Notes: generated from the letters alone by a model not told the origin. DNA of 8,149 nucleotides from Candidatus Omnitrophota bacterium (GCA_020061685.1 JAGUXU010000004.1:1-8149), one strand, 5' to 3'. Numbered from the stretch's first letter, positions 1 to 6,858 are shown. Program-made: numbers and translations.

Positions 1-648
1 GCCGCCGCAAAAAATTATGCCGACGAAGGCAAGACGACAGTATTCCTCGCAGCGGAAAATAAGACCGTCGGCCTTATCGCCGTAGCCGATACCGTTAAAG
101 ATAAATCTTACGAGGCTGTTGAGGAGCTGCGCAAGATGGGGCTGCGGGTGATGATGATCACCGGTGACAATAAAAGGACGGCCGGGGCGATAGCGAAGAA
201 GGTAAAGATAGATACGGTCTTGGCCGAGGTCCTTCCGCAGGATAAAGCGAAAGAGATAAAGAGGCTGCAGCGGCAGGGGAAGAGGGTCGCGGCTGTCGGC
301 GACGGCATCAATGACGCCCCTATGTTGGCGCAGGCCGATATCGGCATAGCGATAGGAAGCGGTACCGATATCGCGATGGAGGCCTCTGACATCACCTTGA
401 TCAAAGACGACCTGCGGGGTGTAATAACCGCGATCCGGCTTTCGAGACGGACTATGCGGACAATAAGACAGAATCTTTTCTGGGCGTTTATTTATAATAT
501 AATCGGGATACCTGTCGCGGCAGGGGTCCTGTACCCGTTCTTCGGCATACTGCTTAGCCCGATCTTCGCCTCGGCCGCGATGGCCTTCAGCTCGGTATCG
601 GTCGTCGTAAATTCCCTCCGCCTGCGTAAATTCCGCCCCGGCATTTAA
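1..648 (+). CDS. copA: Cu+-transporting P1B-type ATPase, C-terminal part (5' end outside window)
   Basis: This is the last 215 residues of a heavy-metal P-type ATPase, open at the left edge of the window. It pumps monovalent copper (possibly silver) out of the cytoplasm using ATP. The visible part starts late in the nucleotide-binding domain. It contains the P-domain motifs TGDN (fragment residues 54-57) and GDGINDAP (100-107), then two final membrane helices. The penultimate helix carries N158 and the Y165-N166 pair. The last helix carries M194 with S197-S198. These YN and MxxSS residues are the metal-site signature of Cu+ pumps (P1B-1), which argues against Zn/Cd or Co types. The phosphorylation DKTG motif, the CPC helix and any N-terminal metal-binding domains lie upstream and cannot be checked. 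The C-terminus is normal, ending in a short basic tail. The TAA stop lies 4 nt before the next promoter, and no terminator hairpin fits between them. Confidence 0.93.
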   Translation, partial: AAAKNYADEGKTTVFLAAENKTVGLIAVADTVKDKSYEAVEELRKMGLRVMMITGDNKRTAGAIAKKVKIDTVLAEVLPQDKAKEIKRLQRQGKRVAAVGDGINDAPMLAQADIGIAIGSGTDIAMEASDITLIKDDLRGVITAIRLSRRTMRTIRQNLFWAFIYNIIGIPVAAGVLYPFFGILLSPIFASAAMAFSSVSVVVNSLRLRKFRPGI

Positions 649-651
649 GAG

Positions 652-679
652 TTGACACCTTCGTTATTTTTGGTATAAT
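652..679 (+). promoter_or_regulatory. Sigma-70-type promoter of the TetR/efflux operon
   Basis: A perfect -35 hexamer TTGACA (652-657) and a perfect -10 hexamer TATAAT (674-679) are separated by 16 nt. TGG directly before the -10 (671-673) supplies an extended -10 element (TGn). Transcription is expected to start near 686-687, inside the palindromic operator. The -35 begins just after the stop codon of the upstream ATPase gene. Such a strong core promoter makes sense if it is normally held off by the repressor. Confidence 0.88.
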
Positions 680-683
680 TACG

Positions 684-705
684 ATTGAGTGAGCACTCAC
701 TCAAT
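684..705 (+). promoter_or_regulatory. Palindromic TetR-family operator
   Basis: A perfect inverted repeat has left arm ATTGAGTGAG (684-693) and right arm CTCACTCAAT (696-705), separated by the two bases CA. It lies 4 nt after the -10 hexamer and covers the predicted transcription start, immediately before the ribosome binding site of the TetR-family gene. Arms of the type TGAGTGA...TCACTCA are common operators for TetR-family repressors (family knowledge). The inference is that the adjacent repressor binds here as a dimer and shuts off its own operon. Confidence 0.87.
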
Positions 706-713
706 AGGAGAGG
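706..713 (+). promoter_or_regulatory. Ribosome binding site that fixes the TetR start
   Basis: AGGAGAGG directly follows the operator and sits 2-5 nt before ATG 716. This supports 716 as the start. The alternative in-frame GTG at 689 lies inside the operator, close to the predicted transcription start, with no room for a ribosome binding site. Confidence 0.8.
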
Positions 714-715
714 AT

Positions 716-1306
716 ATGTCAAACGGCGTTGCCGTACATACAGACACAAGGCAAAAAATAATAAACGCCACACTGCTCGTGGCCGCAAAGAACGGTTTTG
801 ACAGGGCGACTACCGGCGAGATCTCGCGCACTGCCGGCGTCTCAGAAGGGATCATATACCATTACTTCAAGAGCAAGCAGCAGTTGTATGAGAGCATGGT
901 AAGCGAAAAAGCCGCAAATTTCAGGGCGGCCCTGGCCGAGGAAATCGGGAAGATCCCGGGCCCCAGGAAAAAACTCGAGCGGCTAATAGAGTTCCATTTC
1001 AGAAGTTTTACAGGAAAAGGGAGCATATTCCGCAGTTTACTCGGCAAGGGCGGGGATGCCCCTATGATAAAAGACCATTTAATAAGCCTTGTCATAATAC
1101 CGTATTCACGGATAATAAGCCGGATAATAAAAGAGGGGATAGAGGCGGGCGAGTTTAAGGATGTCGATCCGTCGGTTGCGGCCTTGGACCTGATAGGGAT
1201 GATGCAGCTGCCGGCGCTCTCATTGCATTTCGGTCAGGCCGATTTCTCGGCGCATCAGGCCGAGGTTACAGTCAAACGCCTATTTTTCGGAGGTCTTTTA
1301 AAATGA
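716..1306 (+). CDS. TetR-family transcriptional repressor of the efflux operon
   Basis: This 196-residue DNA-binding protein probably represses its own operon and responds to a compound exported by the downstream pump. The N-terminal TetR domain is clear. Residues 11-27 form the first helix. The helix-turn-helix covers about 31-51, with the typical pattern T..EIS..AGVS.G.IYHYF, followed by KxxLY. The C-terminal ligand and dimer domain (about 65-196) is unlike any member I can name, so the inducer is unknown. The chosen start is ATG 716, behind a good ribosome binding site. An in-frame GTG at 689 would add nine residues but lies inside the operator. The stop overlaps the next start by 4 nt (ATGA), indicating translational coupling. 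The order TetR, HlyD, ABC resembles the E. coli cecR(ybiH)-ybhGFSR operon. The family and role as local repressor are firm; the ligand is not. Confidence 0.92.
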   Translation: MSNGVAVHTDTRQKIINATLLVAAKNGFDRATTGEISRTAGVSEGIIYHYFKSKQQLYESMVSEKAANFRAALAEEIGKIPGPRKKLERLIEFHFRSFTGKGSIFRSLLGKGGDAPMIKDHLISLVIIPYSRIISRIIKEGIEAGEFKDVDPSVAALDLIGMMQLPALSLHFGQADFSAHQAEVTVKRLFFGGLLK

Positions 1307-2220
1307 AGAAACATTTAAAGAGAATTATCGTGCTATTGATAGTGATCGTCGCTCTGACTGCGGCCATCTCTTATGTTATGCCGCGGAAAGCGCCCAAGGG
1401 CGTCTTCCAGACGACCGGGATCCTCGAAGCGACGGAAGTGAACCTTGCTCCCAAAATCTCCGAGCGCATAAAAGAGGTCAAATTCCACGAAGGCGATTAT
1501 ATCAAAGAAGGTGAGATAGCTTTTATCCTGGATGATCAGAAGAAGAGAGCCGAGTTCGAGCAGTCACAGGCAAATCTGGAGGTGGCAAAGGCAAGCGTGC
1601 TTACCGCTGCGGCGGATATCGAAAAGACCAAGGTCAAGATCGAGGATACTAAACGGGACCTCGGCCGCAACACAAGGCTTCTCGAGAAGAAACTCGTAGC
1701 CCAGAATGACGTCGATAAAGCGCAGACGGCTTACGATACGGCCGTCGCCGATCTAAACAGGGCAGAAGCCCAAAAGACACTTTCCGAGGCGAGTGTTAAA
1801 CAAGCCGAGGCCGCGTTGACGGTCGCCAAGACAAACCTCGAGGATACCGTGATATATTCGACTTTATCGGGTATCGTGACTCTCAGGGCGTACGAACCTG
1901 GCGAAATGGTCTCTGCCGGCTCCACGGTCCTTACGATAGTGGATATATCGGATATATGGGTACGCGTCGATGTCGAAGAGACCGCCGTCTCAAAAATTAA
2001 ACTGGGTGATATCGTCAACGTCAAAGTCGATTCTCTTCCCAGAGAAGAGTTCAAGGGCCGCGTCTCCGAGATAAATAGCGAGGGCGAATTCGCCACCCAA
2101 AGAGACGTCAAGCGGGGAAGACAGGATATAAAGACATTCAGGGTCAAGGTAAAGATAGACGAGCCGAAGGGCATTTTAAAGCAGGGGATGACCGCTACCG
2201 CGACATTTACCATAAGGTAG
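1303..2220 (+). CDS. HlyD-family periplasmic adaptor subunit of ABC efflux pump (YbhG-like)
   Basis: This 305-residue membrane-fusion protein links the inner-membrane ABC transporter to the outer-membrane channel. A short basic start and one hydrophobic segment (residues 7-25) anchor it in the inner membrane with the rest in the periplasm. The first lipoyl half lies around 36-78 (TTGILEATEV, then VKFHEGDYIKEGE). A long helical hairpin rich in Ala, Glu and Lys spans about 79-181. Its tip region carries RLLEKKLVAQNDVDKA (125-140), matching the family's channel-contact region. The second lipoyl half (about 184-213) includes SGIV and EPGEMVSAG. The beta-barrel and membrane-proximal part runs to the C-terminus, ending QGMTATATF. 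Length is usual for the family. The start is supported by GGAGGT at 1289-1294 and by the ATGA overlap with the repressor gene. The next gene begins 6 nt after the stop. Confidence 0.94.
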   Translation: MKKHLKRIIVLLIVIVALTAAISYVMPRKAPKGVFQTTGILEATEVNLAPKISERIKEVKFHEGDYIKEGEIAFILDDQKKRAEFEQSQANLEVAKASVLTAAADIEKTKVKIEDTKRDLGRNTRLLEKKLVAQNDVDKAQTAYDTAVADLNRAEAQKTLSEASVKQAEAALTVAKTNLEDTVIYSTLSGIVTLRAYEPGEMVSAGSTVLTIVDISDIWVRVDVEETAVSKIKLGDIVNVKVDSLPREEFKGRVSEINSEGEFATQRDVKRGRQDIKTFRVKVKIDEPKGILKQGMTATATFTIR

Positions 2221-2226
2221 GACCAT

Positions 2227-3237
2227 ATGGCGTATGCCGTTGAGATTCAGAATATCATTAAGAAATTCCCGTCGGTAACGGCGGTAAACGACGTCACTTT
2301 TAACGTCGACGAAGGGGAGATCTTCGGCCTGCTGGGCCCGAACGGCGCAGGAAAGACGACGCTTATAAGAATACTTACCTGCATTATGAAGCCGACTTCG
2401 GGCCAGGCGAAGATCCGCGAATTTGACGTCGTAAGATATCCGGCCCGGGTCCGCAGAAATATCGGCGTCGTGTCTCAGGCGATGACAAGCGACCTGGACC
2501 TGACCGCGTGGGAGAATATGAACATCTACGCCAAATACTTCGACCTCCCGAAGAAGCAGCGCAAGGAGAATATAAGCTATCTCTTGAAGATCGTTGAGTT
2601 GGAAGACAGGGCTAAGGACCTTGTCGCTACTTACTCCGGAGGCATGAGACGGCGTCTCGAGATAGCGCGGGGGCTTGTCCACAGGCCGTATATCCTTTTT
2701 CTTGATGAGCCGACGATAGGGCTTGACCCGCAGTCCAGGCGCGTCATCTGGGATCTGCTTCAAAAGATACGCAAGGAGACAAACCTGACGATATTTATTA
2801 CCACGCACTACATGGACGAGGCGGACGTGCTTTGCGATAGGATCGCGATCATTGATTATGGAAAGATCGTTGCTATGGATTCGCCTTCAAACCTCAAAAG
2901 GAGCATAGGCGGGTTCGATATCATCGAGGTCTCCTTAAGCAATTTCACCCCCTCTGTCATGGAAAGATTGAAAGCGATGAAATTCATCAAAGAGGTCGCT
3001 GAAAAGGAAGGAGCGCTCAGGATATCGGTCGAAGATGCCGCGAAATCCATGCCGGTCCTGATAGAGGAATTCAAGAAGATGGGTGTCTCCATCCTCTATC
3101 TTGCCATACACGAGCAGTCCCTGGAGGACGTCTTCATACATTATACGGGCAAGACGATAAGGGAGGCCGAGGCGCAGAAGGTCAATATGTTTTTAGGCGC
3201 GGGAGTGCCGAGACAGCTGCCGGGGTCGCGCATATGA
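2227..3237 (+). CDS. ABC-2-type exporter ATP-binding subunit
   Basis: This 336-residue cytoplasmic ATPase drives the permease encoded next. All ABC motifs are present: Walker A GPNGAGKTT (37-45), Q-loop Q84, signature YSGGM (136-140), Walker B ILFLDEP (156-162) with catalytic E161, D-loop GLDP (165-168) and switch H194. It therefore should hydrolyse ATP. After the nucleotide-binding domain comes the C-terminal extension typical of the DrrA/YbhF-like drug-export ATPases, including LEDVFIHYTG. A tail of about 28 residues follows. It carries one ATPase domain, unlike E. coli YbhF, which has two in tandem, so a homodimer is expected. The start is ATG 2227, with AGGTAGGA (2215-2222) before it. The stop overlaps the permease start by 4 nt (ATGA), giving strong coupling. 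The substrate cannot be told from the sequence. Drug or toxic-compound export is inferred from the TetR and TolC partners. Confidence 0.95.
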   Translation: MAYAVEIQNIIKKFPSVTAVNDVTFNVDEGEIFGLLGPNGAGKTTLIRILTCIMKPTSGQAKIREFDVVRYPARVRRNIGVVSQAMTSDLDLTAWENMNIYAKYFDLPKKQRKENISYLLKIVELEDRAKDLVATYSGGMRRRLEIARGLVHRPYILFLDEPTIGLDPQSRRVIWDLLQKIRKETNLTIFITTHYMDEADVLCDRIAIIDYGKIVAMDSPSNLKRSIGGFDIIEVSLSNFTPSVMERLKAMKFIKEVAEKEGALRISVEDAAKSMPVLIEEFKKMGVSILYLAIHEQSLEDVFIHYTGKTIREAEAQKVNMFLGAGVPRQLPGSRI

Positions 3238-4346
3238 GAGCTTTAGCCGTTGCAGAGAGAGACCTTAAGAGGTTTTCAAGGAACCCGATAGTTATATTCG
3301 CCAGCATCTTGATGCCGCTGGTCTATCTGGTGATAATGGGTAATTCTTTTCAGGGCGAGCTCAAACATCTCTCATTGGCGGTCGTCGATCAGGACAACGG
3401 CCCTTACGCGAGGCGCGTCATCGAATTGCTTCAGGCGATGAGAGACGGCCCGCGGACTTTAGATATCGTGAAATTAAGCGACCAGAAGAAGGCGGTCGAC
3501 GACGTAAAGAACGGGTTCTATAAAGGCGCGTTGATAATACCTCCGAGGTTCAGCGAGGATGTGATAAAGGATGTCAATCCGCAGATAGGTTTGTTTTTAG
3601 ATAACACGGACAGCATATCCGCCGCCGGCATATCAAGCGCGGTCTCGCGCTCCATGGGCTATCTTAAATCCGAATATGTATCGGTGCGCGCGACCATAGC
3701 CAAGACGCAGTTCAGGGCTGTCGAACTATATAAGAAGATAGACTACGATGCTTCTCTTGTCCCGGGGATCATAGTCATGGCCATATTCATGGGCACGACA
3801 TTTACCGGGGCATTCAGCTTAGTGATGGATAAGTTTCTCGGGATCCACGAGAGTTATCTTTCGACCCCACTCACGAAGATGGATATCGTGATCGGGATCA
3901 TAATAAGCGGCGTTTTTATCACCACACTGATGGCCTTTATAGTCATGATGGGAGGGATGTTTATAACAGGGATTAAACTCGCCGGCGGCTTGACTTCATT
4001 TATATTACTGATTTTTACGATAGTCCTTACCGCGCTCGGCTTGTTAAGTATGATATTCATGGTATTAGGGAGGGCCGACCATCCTCGCATAGTCGGAGTG
4101 ACCATCGGTTTTTTAAATGTCATATTTTATTTTCCGAGCGGGGCGGTCTATCCGATAGAGAGCTTACCCGGCTGGCTAAAGGCTTTCGCAGCGGTAAATC
4201 CCGAGGCTTATGCCGTCCACGCGCTCAAGGCCCTTATACTTAAGGGATCCGGTTTTGTCGCGGTGCAGAACGACCTTATATTCCTTGCGGCGTTTACGGG
4301 GATAATGCTGTTTTTTGCGACGATAACTTTCAAGAGGACTATGTGA
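3234..4346 (+). CDS. ABC-2-type transporter permease
   Basis: This 370-residue inner-membrane permease forms the export path with the preceding ATPase. Topology is typical of the ABC-2 family with a large external domain. The N-terminal amphipathic stretch is RALAVAERDLKRFSRNP, and the first membrane helix lies at about 19-36. A periplasmic domain spans about 40-170 and contains VVDQDNGPYAR. Five further helices lie at about 175-197, 218-240, 253-277, 286-303 and 346-364. The family hallmark YPIESLPGWLKAFAAVNPEAYAVHALK (306-332) sits between the last two helices. Only one permease gene is present, whereas the related E. coli cluster has two (YbhS and YbhR). A homodimer is therefore the simplest assembly. 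The gene overlaps its upstream neighbour by 4 nt (ATGA) and its downstream neighbour by 4 nt (GTGA). Confidence 0.94.
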   Translation: MRALAVAERDLKRFSRNPIVIFASILMPLVYLVIMGNSFQGELKHLSLAVVDQDNGPYARRVIELLQAMRDGPRTLDIVKLSDQKKAVDDVKNGFYKGALIIPPRFSEDVIKDVNPQIGLFLDNTDSISAAGISSAVSRSMGYLKSEYVSVRATIAKTQFRAVELYKKIDYDASLVPGIIVMAIFMGTTFTGAFSLVMDKFLGIHESYLSTPLTKMDIVIGIIISGVFITTLMAFIVMMGGMFITGIKLAGGLTSFILLIFTIVLTALGLLSMIFMVLGRADHPRIVGVTIGFLNVIFYFPSGAVYPIESLPGWLKAFAAVNPEAYAVHALKALILKGSGFVAVQNDLIFLAAFTGIMLFFATITFKRTM

Positions 4347-5674
4347 TAAAAAAGGTTGGCTGGTTATTGGGTCTGTTGGTCATAGGGTTATCGGCTTACG
4401 CCGAAGAGTCGCCGGTCCTTACCCTCGACGACTGCGTCAAGGCCGCGCTCGCCAACAACCCTAAGCTACGGCAGATGGCAAGCAAGGTCGACCTGAATAA
4501 GGCGAACATCGGCATCGCGAAGTCAGGCTACCTGCCCCAGGCCTCGACTACCGGCGGATACACTCACTATGACACCTCGAAGATCAGTTTCGGTTCTTTT
4601 GCCGTTACCGGCGCCGCAGCGAACGCTTTTCCGGGAATCGACAAGCGATACAACGTCATCTCCGAGAATACGGGCGTAAGCCAACTCATCTGGGACTTCG
4701 GGCAGACCCTCAACCGTATAAAGTCCGCGAAGGAGACGCTCTCGGCCGTCCAGTATGAATTCCTCGAGACACAGGAGAACACCATATTAAATGCCGAGAA
4801 GTCATATTTCGATGTGATGCGCACACAGCTTTTACTTAAGGCATCGAAGGATAAACTTGAGATGACAAAGACACATCTCGGGCGCGCGGAGGGTTTTTAT
4901 GAGGTCGGGTATCAACAGCCCTACGATGTCACAAAAGCGGAACTGGCCGTCGCGAACGCGAACCTCGAACTTGTCACCGCGAACAAGGATTTTGAGCTGG
5001 CGAAGGTATCCTTGAATAACATAATGGGAAATACCGGCGGGACGGATTACAACGTGGTCGAAATAGGCGAATTCCAGCCGGCAGAAATGAACGTTGAGGA
5101 CGCGCTTAAAGCGGCGGCGGAAAATCGCGTAGAATTATCTAAACTCCAAGCTCAGGCGCGGGCCGCGCAGGCCGACCTTGAGGCGAAAAAGAAAGGTAAC
5201 TGGCCGACGGTATCGTTGGCCGGCAACCATCAGATAAGCGATACCGATACCCCGGGCGTAGGAAATGTGCGGAACTGGAACGCCGGAGCGCAGGTCAGCT
5301 GGCCGTGGTTTGACGGCTTTAAGACCAGATCGGAGATAGAGGCCGCGCAGGCAAGCCTTAAGATGGTCCAGCTCGGCATAGAGGACGAGACACTTACGAT
5401 AGCCCTTGAGGTCCAGAATGCCGTGCTTGCCTTGGGCGAGGCGGAAGAGCGCATAAACGCTACCCGGAAACTCCTTCAGGAATCAAGCGAGAACCTTGAG
5501 ATATCAAAAGCCAGATATGAAGAGGGCCTCGGCTCAATGATAGAAGTCACCGATGCCGAGACCTCACTCGTCTCTGCCAGGCAGACCCACGCCTCGGCCA
5601 TCGCCGGATACCTGAGCGCATTTGCCGATTACCAAAAATCCATTGGCGTCATATCGCAGGGCGTGATAGAATAA
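4343..5674 (+). CDS. TolC-family outer-membrane efflux protein
   Basis: This 443-residue protein forms the outer-membrane exit duct as a trimer. A signal peptide is evident: basic MIKK, a hydrophobic core and a likely cleavage after A20 (AYA|EES). The mature protein shows the two OEP repeats of the TolC family. Repeat 1 begins LTLDDCVKAALANNP (27-40), has the strand QLIWDFGQTLNRI (114-126) and a helix pair with FYEVGYQQPYDVTKAELAVA (185-204). Repeat 2 begins near VEDALKAAAENR (251-262), has strand AQVSWPWFDGFKTRSEI (316-332) and closes with RYEEGLGSMIEVTDAETSL (391-409). Length is standard. The start is GTG 4343, overlapping the permease stop (GTGA), with AGAGG at 4333-4337. The ATG two bases earlier runs straight into the permease stop. 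C31 near the N-terminus is not at a lipobox, so lipidation is unlikely. A duct gene inside the operon makes the pump self-contained. Confidence 0.95.
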   Translation: MIKKVGWLLGLLVIGLSAYAEESPVLTLDDCVKAALANNPKLRQMASKVDLNKANIGIAKSGYLPQASTTGGYTHYDTSKISFGSFAVTGAAANAFPGIDKRYNVISENTGVSQLIWDFGQTLNRIKSAKETLSAVQYEFLETQENTILNAEKSYFDVMRTQLLLKASKDKLEMTKTHLGRAEGFYEVGYQQPYDVTKAELAVANANLELVTANKDFELAKVSLNNIMGNTGGTDYNVVEIGEFQPAEMNVEDALKAAAENRVELSKLQAQARAAQADLEAKKKGNWPTVSLAGNHQISDTDTPGVGNVRNWNAGAQVSWPWFDGFKTRSEIEAAQASLKMVQLGIEDETLTIALEVQNAVLALGEAEERINATRKLLQESSENLEISKARYEEGLGSMIEVTDAETSLVSARQTHASAIAGYLSAFADYQKSIGVISQGVIE

Positions 5675-5678
5675 TGCC

Positions 5679-6224
5679 GTGCCGAAGAAACCGCGGTTGC
5701 TTTTACATGTCTGTTGCGCCCCTTGCTGTACCTATCCGGTAAAAGCGCTTCAGGACGGATTCGAGGTCGAACTTTTCTTCTACAACCCCAATATCCATCC
5801 CGAAGAGGAATACAGGGCGCGGCTGAAAGAGGCCGGAAGATACGCCGAAAAGACGGGCTTAAAGTTCCACGAGGCCCCTTACGAGACGGAGGCGTGGTTC
5901 CGGGCCACCTCCGGGCTGGAGGATAAACCCGAGGGGGGCGACCGCTGCGAGATATGCTACAGGATGCGCCTCGGAAAGACAGCGCGGTTTGCCGCGACGA
6001 ACGGATTCAGGTATTTTACGACGACGCTCACTATCAGCCCGCATAAGGACGCGGCGAAGATAAGCAAAATAGGCAGGCTGATCGCGGATATGTATTCGAT
6101 CGATTTTTATGCGGCGGATTTCAAGAAGAACGACGGCTTTAAAAAATCGACACAGATGTCCAAAGAGGCCGGTCTCTACCGTCAGAATTACTGCGGCTGT
6201 ATTTACAGCAGGAAAAAGGGATAG
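5679..6224 (+). CDS. queH: Epoxyqueuosine reductase QueH
   Basis: This 181-residue cytoplasmic Fe-S enzyme performs the last step of queuosine synthesis, reducing epoxyqueuosine in the anticodon wobble position of tRNA. It belongs to the QueH (former DUF208) family, the non-homologous replacement for the cobalamin enzyme QueG. Evidence is the full set of family cysteine motifs: HVCCAPCCTYP at 10-20 (C12, C13, C16, C17), DRCEICYRMRL at 88-98 (C90, C93) and YCGCIYS at 171-177 (C172, C174). FFYNPNIHPEEEY (33-45) and TTLTISPHKD (115-124) are also typical. Length matches the family. The start is GTG 5679, only 4 nt after the TolC-like gene. No convincing ribosome binding site is visible, so translation probably depends on coupling. 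The ATG at 5674 is out of frame. A tRNA-modification gene here has no obvious link to efflux; co-transcription is inferred from spacing. Confidence 0.94.
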   Translation: MPKKPRLLLHVCCAPCCTYPVKALQDGFEVELFFYNPNIHPEEEYRARLKEAGRYAEKTGLKFHEAPYETEAWFRATSGLEDKPEGGDRCEICYRMRLGKTARFAATNGFRYFTTTLTISPHKDAAKISKIGRLIADMYSIDFYAADFKKNDGFKKSTQMSKEAGLYRQNYCGCIYSRKKG

Positions 6225-6229
6225 CAAAT

Positions 6230-6547
6230 ATGAAAAAATGCCCTTATTGCGCCGAAGAGATACAGGATGAAGCGATAAAATGCAAACACTGCGGGGAGTT
6301 CCTGAATAAGAGGCCGCGGGTCAAATGGTATTACAGGATGCCGGTCTTCGTGATCGCTTTTCTGTGCGTGGGGCCCTTTGCCCTGCCTCTTATATGGTTT
6401 AATCCCGGTTATGACAGGAGAAAGAAGACGATCATAACAGTTATCGTCGTTATCGTAAGCATCATCCTGTGGGTCCTGACTGCCGAGGCCCTTAAGACCA
6501 TAAACGCGTATTATCAACAGGTCGAGGATCTGTTCCCGAAATTTTAG
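6230..6547 (+). CDS. Small zinc-ribbon membrane protein of unknown function
   Basis: This 105-residue protein has an N-terminal zinc ribbon, CPYC (C4, C7) and CKHC (C18, C21), spaced as in the common bacterial zinc-ribbon domain with YCAEEI...AIKCKHCGE. Two hydrophobic segments follow, at about 37-56 and 66-85, joined by the polar turn NPGYDRRKK. A short tail ends QQVEDLFPKF. The predicted arrangement is a cytoplasmic zinc knuckle on a two-helix membrane anchor. Small proteins of this build occur widely in bacteria, and I know of no assigned function for them. The start ATG 6230 follows AAAGGG (6215-6220) and lies 5 nt after the queH stop, so it is probably the last gene of the operon. A plausible but untested role is a membrane-associated scaffold or stress sensor. 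Confidence 0.82.
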   Translation: MKKCPYCAEEIQDEAIKCKHCGEFLNKRPRVKWYYRMPVFVIAFLCVGPFALPLIWFNPGYDRRKKTIITVIVVIVSIILWVLTAEALKTINAYYQQVEDLFPKF

Positions 6548-6568
6548 CTGGTTTTACCCGGATTTTTC

Positions 6569-6604
6569 TTGACAACCGCAGTAAAAAAGTTCAGGATAAT
6601 CCTG
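6569..6604 (+). promoter_or_regulatory. Possible promoter with overlapping palindrome ahead of nfu
   Basis: In the 74-nt gap before the Nfu gene there is a perfect TTGACA (6569-6574). At 17-nt spacing the -10 would be CAGGAT (6592-6597), which keeps only the key second A and final T plus one more match. The better-looking GATAAT (6595-6600) is at 20 nt, which is too far for a normal promoter. The same place holds a 13-bp palindrome with arms CAGGAT (6592-6597) and ATCCTG (6599-6604) around one A. An operator at a weak, activatable promoter is possible. No terminator for the preceding operon was recognised in this gap. Confidence 0.42.
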
Positions 6605-6621
6605 TTAAAAAGGAGGAAGAG

Positions 6622-6858
6622 ATGGCTGAAAATCAGGAATTAAAGACAAAGGTTCAGAACGCCTTGAATAAGATACGCCCGATGTTACAGGCGGACGGCG
6701 GCGATATCGAGTTGGTGGATGTCGCAGGCAAAGTGGTAAAGGTCAAATTGACCGGCGCCTGCGGATGCTGCCCCATGTCCCAAATGACGCTTCAGATGGG
6801 CGTGCAGCGCGCCATTAAGGAAGCCGTCCCCGAGATAGAACGGGTCGAGGCGGTGTAA
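6622..6858 (+). CDS. nfu: NifU C-terminal-domain (Nfu-type) Fe-S cluster protein
   Basis: This 78-residue protein is a stand-alone Nfu domain. Nfu proteins bind a [4Fe-4S] cluster, bridged between two subunits by their CxxC motifs, and deliver it to target enzymes in the cytoplasm. Visible signatures are KIRPMLQADGGDIELVDV (17-34) and VKLTGACGCCPMSQMTL (41-57). The CxxC is C47-G48-C49-C50, so a third cysteine (C49) sits inside the motif, which is common in this family. The end, AIKEAVPEIERVEAV, is also typical. The domain is complete; there is no N-terminal A-type or NifU scaffold domain. The start ATG 6622 has a strong ribosome binding site, AGGAGG (6611-6616). It is followed, after a repeat-rich gap, by a NifS/IscS homologue that seems to lack PLP chemistry, so sulfur for clusters would have to come from another desulfurase. 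Confidence 0.94.
   Translation: MAENQELKTKVQNALNKIRPMLQADGGDIELVDVAGKVVKVKLTGACGCCPMSQMTLQMGVQRAIKEAVPEIERVEAV

Noticed and set aside
689..715. In-frame GTG at 689 as the start of the TetR-family protein, adding nine residues.
   Set aside because: It lies inside the palindromic operator at the predicted transcription start, so an mRNA would have no ribosome binding site. ATG 716 has AGGAGAGG just upstream, and the added residues look like translated operator.
1..1306. The TetR-family gene as a copper-responsive regulator of the upstream CopA-like ATPase.
   Set aside because: The operator and promoter lie downstream of the ATPase gene and point away from it. The repressor is coupled to the HlyD/ABC genes, and no metal-binding cysteine or histidine cluster is visible in the regulator.
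2176..2808. Long antisense ORF of 210 codons under the adaptor and ATPase genes.
   Set aside because: It mirrors the codon structure of the well-supported ATPase gene, has no recognisable domain or ribosome binding site, and spans the junction of two real genes.
5674..5676. ATG overlapping the TolC-like stop (TAATG) as the queH start.
   Set aside because: It is out of frame with the QueH motifs. Only GTG 5679 gives the HVCCAPC frame close to the normal N-terminus.
5714..5926. Overlapping + strand ORF of 70 codons within queH.
   Set aside because: It is a shadow of queH in another frame, rich in Arg and Gly, with no recognisable motif. queH occupies the region with complete family motifs.
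6595..6600. GATAAT as the -10 of the nfu promoter with TTGACA at 6569.
   Set aside because: The spacing is 20 nt, outside the usual 16-18 nt. It was kept only as part of a low-confidence promoter entry.
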